A stretch of DNA of 15,230 nt from Bacteroidota bacterium (GTDB lineage: Bacteria; Bacteroidota; Bacteroidia; Flavobacteriales; Flavobacteriaceae): the NCBI GenBank assembly GCA_015767395.1, contig JADWMI010000006.1:9772-25001 (forward strand), given 5' to 3'. The first letter of the stretch is position 1. The number at the start of each line of letters is the position of its first letter. A model generated the notes under the pieces. That model ran no database searches and was not told the origin of the DNA. It was given only the letters and a program-made list of their open reading frames with translations. Made by a program: the position numbers and the translations under genes. Shown in pieces: positions 13,372 to 15,230 of this stretch.

Positions 13372-15071
13372 AAAAAATAATCCCATTATTACTGCTGGCC
13401 ATATTACTTTTTCAATGTGGTCGTAATAATTCTAATCCATCTTCAAACAACAAAACTGTTGGTTTAATTGCCGATAACGCGATGGTTGTTTCCGCAAGAG
13501 CAGAAGCTTCACAAATTGGTGTTTCAATTTTAAAAAAGGGAGGAAATGCTTTTGACGCCATGATTGCTACTGAACTTGCATTGGCAGTTGCTTATCCGTT
13601 CGCGGGAAATATTGGTGGCGGTGGATTTATGGTATATCGCACTAACGAGGGGAAAACAGGTGCACTGGATTACCGTGAAAAAGCCCCCTTGGCCGCTTCA
13701 AAAAACATGTATTTAGATGAAAATGAAGGCCTCATTGAAGATAAAAGCACCTTAGGCCCACTGGCAATTGGAATTCCAGGAACGATTGCGGGCTTATTCA
13801 AAGTTCATGAAAAATTTGGAACCTTGCCTTTTTCAACATTGATTCAACCAGCCATTGATTTAGCAAACAAAGGGGTAATTGTCACAAAAAAGCAAGCAAA
13901 CAGATTGGCTAAATATCGCCACTTATTCACCAAAGTTAATAACCACAGAATAATTTTTGATGTGAATTGGAAGGAGAACGACACTATAAAATACCCTGAA
14001 TTAGCCCTAACACTGGAAAGAATTCGTGACCATGGTAGCGATGGATTTTACAAAGGAGAAACTGCTAAAATGTTTGTTGATTATGTTCAAAAACTGGGAG
14101 GTATTGTTACTTATGAAGATTTAGAAAAATACGAAGCGAAATGGCGTACCCCTATTGAATTCAATTATAAAGATTTAAAAATCATCGCTATGTCGCCACC
14201 TTCAAGTGGTGGTATTTGTATGGCACAAATATTCAAAGCTATCGAACCTTATAATATAGGCTCCTTTGGTCATAATTCGCTGAAAGCAATTCAGTTAATT
14301 ACTGAGGCTGAGAGAAGAGCCTATGCAGATAGGTCATTTTATCTAGGCGATCCTGATTTTGTTAACATTCCTATTGACACCTTAATTTCTGAAAAATATG
14401 TACAGCATCGTATGCTTGATTTCGATTGGGAAAATGCAACGTCTTCAGAAGAAATTAAACATGGGAAAATTAATGGTTATGAAAGTGATGAAACTACCCA
14501 CTACGCTATTATTGATCAATTTGGGAATGCCATTTCAGCAACAACAACTTTAAACGGTGCCTATGGCTCAAAAGTGTACGTCTCAAAAGGTGGTTTCTTC
14601 TTAAATAATGAAATGGACGACTTTAGTTCAAAACCTGGGGTTCCAAATATGTTTGGACTCATAGGTGCTGAAGCAAATTCAATTCAACCTGAAAAAAGAA
14701 TGTTAAGTTCAATGACACCTACAATAGTAGAAAAAAACAATAAATTATTCATGTCTTTAGGTTCTCCGGGAGGAAGCACCATAATTACTTGTGTAATGCA
14801 AACCATTCTAAATGTGTATGAATTTGATTTAGGTATACAGGAAGCTGTAAACGCACCACGTTTTCATCATCAATGGCTTCCAGATGTGATAACTTTTGAA
14901 CCCACAGGATTCAATAATTCACTAATAAAAAATTTAAAAGAAAAAGGATACACTCTAAAACAAGAAAACTCAGTAATTTTGGGGAAAGTTGACGCTATTT
15001 TAATACTTCCTAATGGAAAATTAGAAGGCGGTGCCGATTATAGAGGAGATGATAAAGCCTTAGGTTTTTAA
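13368..15071 (+). CDS. ggt: Gamma-glutamyltranspeptidase, predicted lipoprotein
   Basis: A 567-residue Ntn-hydrolase proenzyme that cleaves or transfers the gamma-glutamyl group of glutathione and related peptides. A lipoprotein signal ([17 protein letters not shown], lipid-bearing C17) predicts a membrane-anchored, extracytoplasmic enzyme. The large subunit contains [18 protein letters not shown] and DYRE, with R103 matching the substrate-binding Arg. Autocleavage should occur before T376 (ETTHYAIID), the nucleophile that starts the small subunit. NNEMDDFS (413-420) supplies the Asp for the amino group, and GSPGGST (465-471) the oxyanion glycines G468/G469. The lid-loop segment after MDDF ([16 protein letters not shown]) is present, as in E. 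coli and unlike B. subtilis. All key residues are intact. It overlaps the acpH-like gene by 4 nt and is followed 16 nt later by a transporter gene. Confidence 0.95.
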   Translation: MKKIIPLLLLAILLFQCGRNNSNPSSNNKTVGLIADNAMVVSARAEASQIGVSILKKGGNAFDAMIATELALAVAYPFAGNIGGGGFMVYRTNEGKTGALDYREKAPLAASKNMYLDENEGLIEDKSTLGPLAIGIPGTIAGLFKVHEKFGTLPFSTLIQPAIDLANKGVIVTKKQANRLAKYRHLFTKVNNHRIIFDVNWKENDTIKYPELALTLERIRDHGSDGFYKGETAKMFVDYVQKLGGIVTYEDLEKYEAKWRTPIEFNYKDLKIIAMSPPSSGGICMAQIFKAIEPYNIGSFGHNSLKAIQLITEAERRAYADRSFYLGDPDFVNIPIDTLISEKYVQHRMLDFDWENATSSEEIKHGKINGYESDETTHYAIIDQFGNAISATTTLNGAYGSKVYVSKGGFFLNNEMDDFSSKPGVPNMFGLIGAEANSIQPEKRMLSSMTPTIVEKNNKLFMSLGSPGGSTIITCVMQTILNVYEFDLGIQEAVNAPRFHHQWLPDVITFEPTGFNNSLIKNLKEKGYTLKQENSVILGKVDAILILPNGKLEGGADYRGDDKALGF

Positions 15072-15087
15072 TATAAATAATACAAAA

Positions 15088-15230
15088 ATGGATTCAAACA
15101 CAATTTCAAAAGGGATTTTAAGAGCTGTAGCCATAATGGTTGGCGTTTCAATATTATTATTGTTTTTATTTAATGTAAAATCCATTTTGATTTACATAAT
15201 AGTTGCAGCAATCGTTTCACTAATATCAAG
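15088..15230 (+). CDS. AI-2E family transporter, N-terminal part (cut by window end)
   Basis: The first 47 codons of a frame that is open to the window edge. The protein begins MDSNTISKGILRAVAIMVGV, followed by two hydrophobic stretches (about residues 13-29 and 33-46, ILIYIIVAAIVSLIS). This pattern (a short ISKGILRA leader, a membrane span, then a conserved I/V-rich second span) is typical of the start of AI-2E-family (PerM-like) multispan membrane proteins in flavobacteria, as I recall them. Members export or pass varied small solutes; the autoinducer name does not fix the substrate. It starts 16 nt after the ggt stop and is probably cotranscribed with it. Confidence 0.7.
   Translation, partial: MDSNTISKGILRAVAIMVGVSILLLFLFNVKSILIYIIVAAIVSLIS

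Noticed and set aside
1..15230. CRISPR array, tRNA, rRNA, insertion sequence or defence island
   Set aside because: Reading both strands showed no spaced identical repeats, no tRNA-like cloverleaf, no transposase or integrase frame, and no toxin-antitoxin or restriction genes.

Overview
The window is AT-rich bacterial chromosome from a member of the Bacteroidota, most likely a gliding flavobacterium (family Flavobacteriaceae). Four things support this. It carries adjacent gldF and gldG genes. It has DUF2911 proteins and a long PIG-L/amidotransferase-like fusion typical of this phylum. Several genes have flavobacterial-type promoters (TTG, about 18 bp, TAnnTTTG) roughly 25-30 bp before the start codon. 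Strong Shine-Dalgarno sites are generally absent. I see no insertion sequence, prophage, CRISPR array, rRNA or tRNA. Most of it is ordinary core-genome content.

Layout: (1) 1-961, a PhoH-family ATPase on the minus strand with a TTG start. (2) 1140-6184, six plus-strand genes: a SAM hydroxide adenosyltransferase-like (DUF62) protein, an ABM-domain protein, gldF and gldG (overlapping, gliding ABC transporter parts), and two tandem secreted DUF2911 proteins that have their own promoter and end at a strong terminator (6206-6235). (3) 6236-6446, a spacer with a decayed-looking intergenic repeat. (4) 6447-10765 on the minus strand, a tightly packed operon: a secreted PIG-L-type deacetylase with C-terminal accessory domains, a previously uncalled 34-residue single-span membrane protein, and a sodium:solute symporter. 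The two junctions each read TAA-T-ATG. (5) 10998-12116, dnaN, divergent from that operon, each side with a near-perfect promoter. (6) A long terminator hairpin shared with a convergent small secreted protein (12192-12515). (7) 12778-15230 on the plus strand, an ACP phosphodiesterase-like gene overlapping a lipoprotein gamma-glutamyltranspeptidase gene by 4 nt, followed by the start of an AI-2E-family transporter gene cut by the window end.

How the genes work together: GldF and GldG would form the membrane and accessory parts of an ABC transporter whose ATPase (GldA) is not in the window. The PIG-L/microprotein/symporter operon looks like a coupled unit in which a secreted enzyme acts on a glycoconjugate or similar compound and the symporter, perhaps with the microprotein as a small subunit, imports a product. 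The substrate cannot be read from sequence. The points most worth a second look are the microprotein, the DUF62 protein that appears to lack two of its three family catalytic residues, the charged periplasmic insertion in the symporter, and a terminator-like hairpin 13 nt before the acpH-like start codon with no gene ahead of it to terminate.
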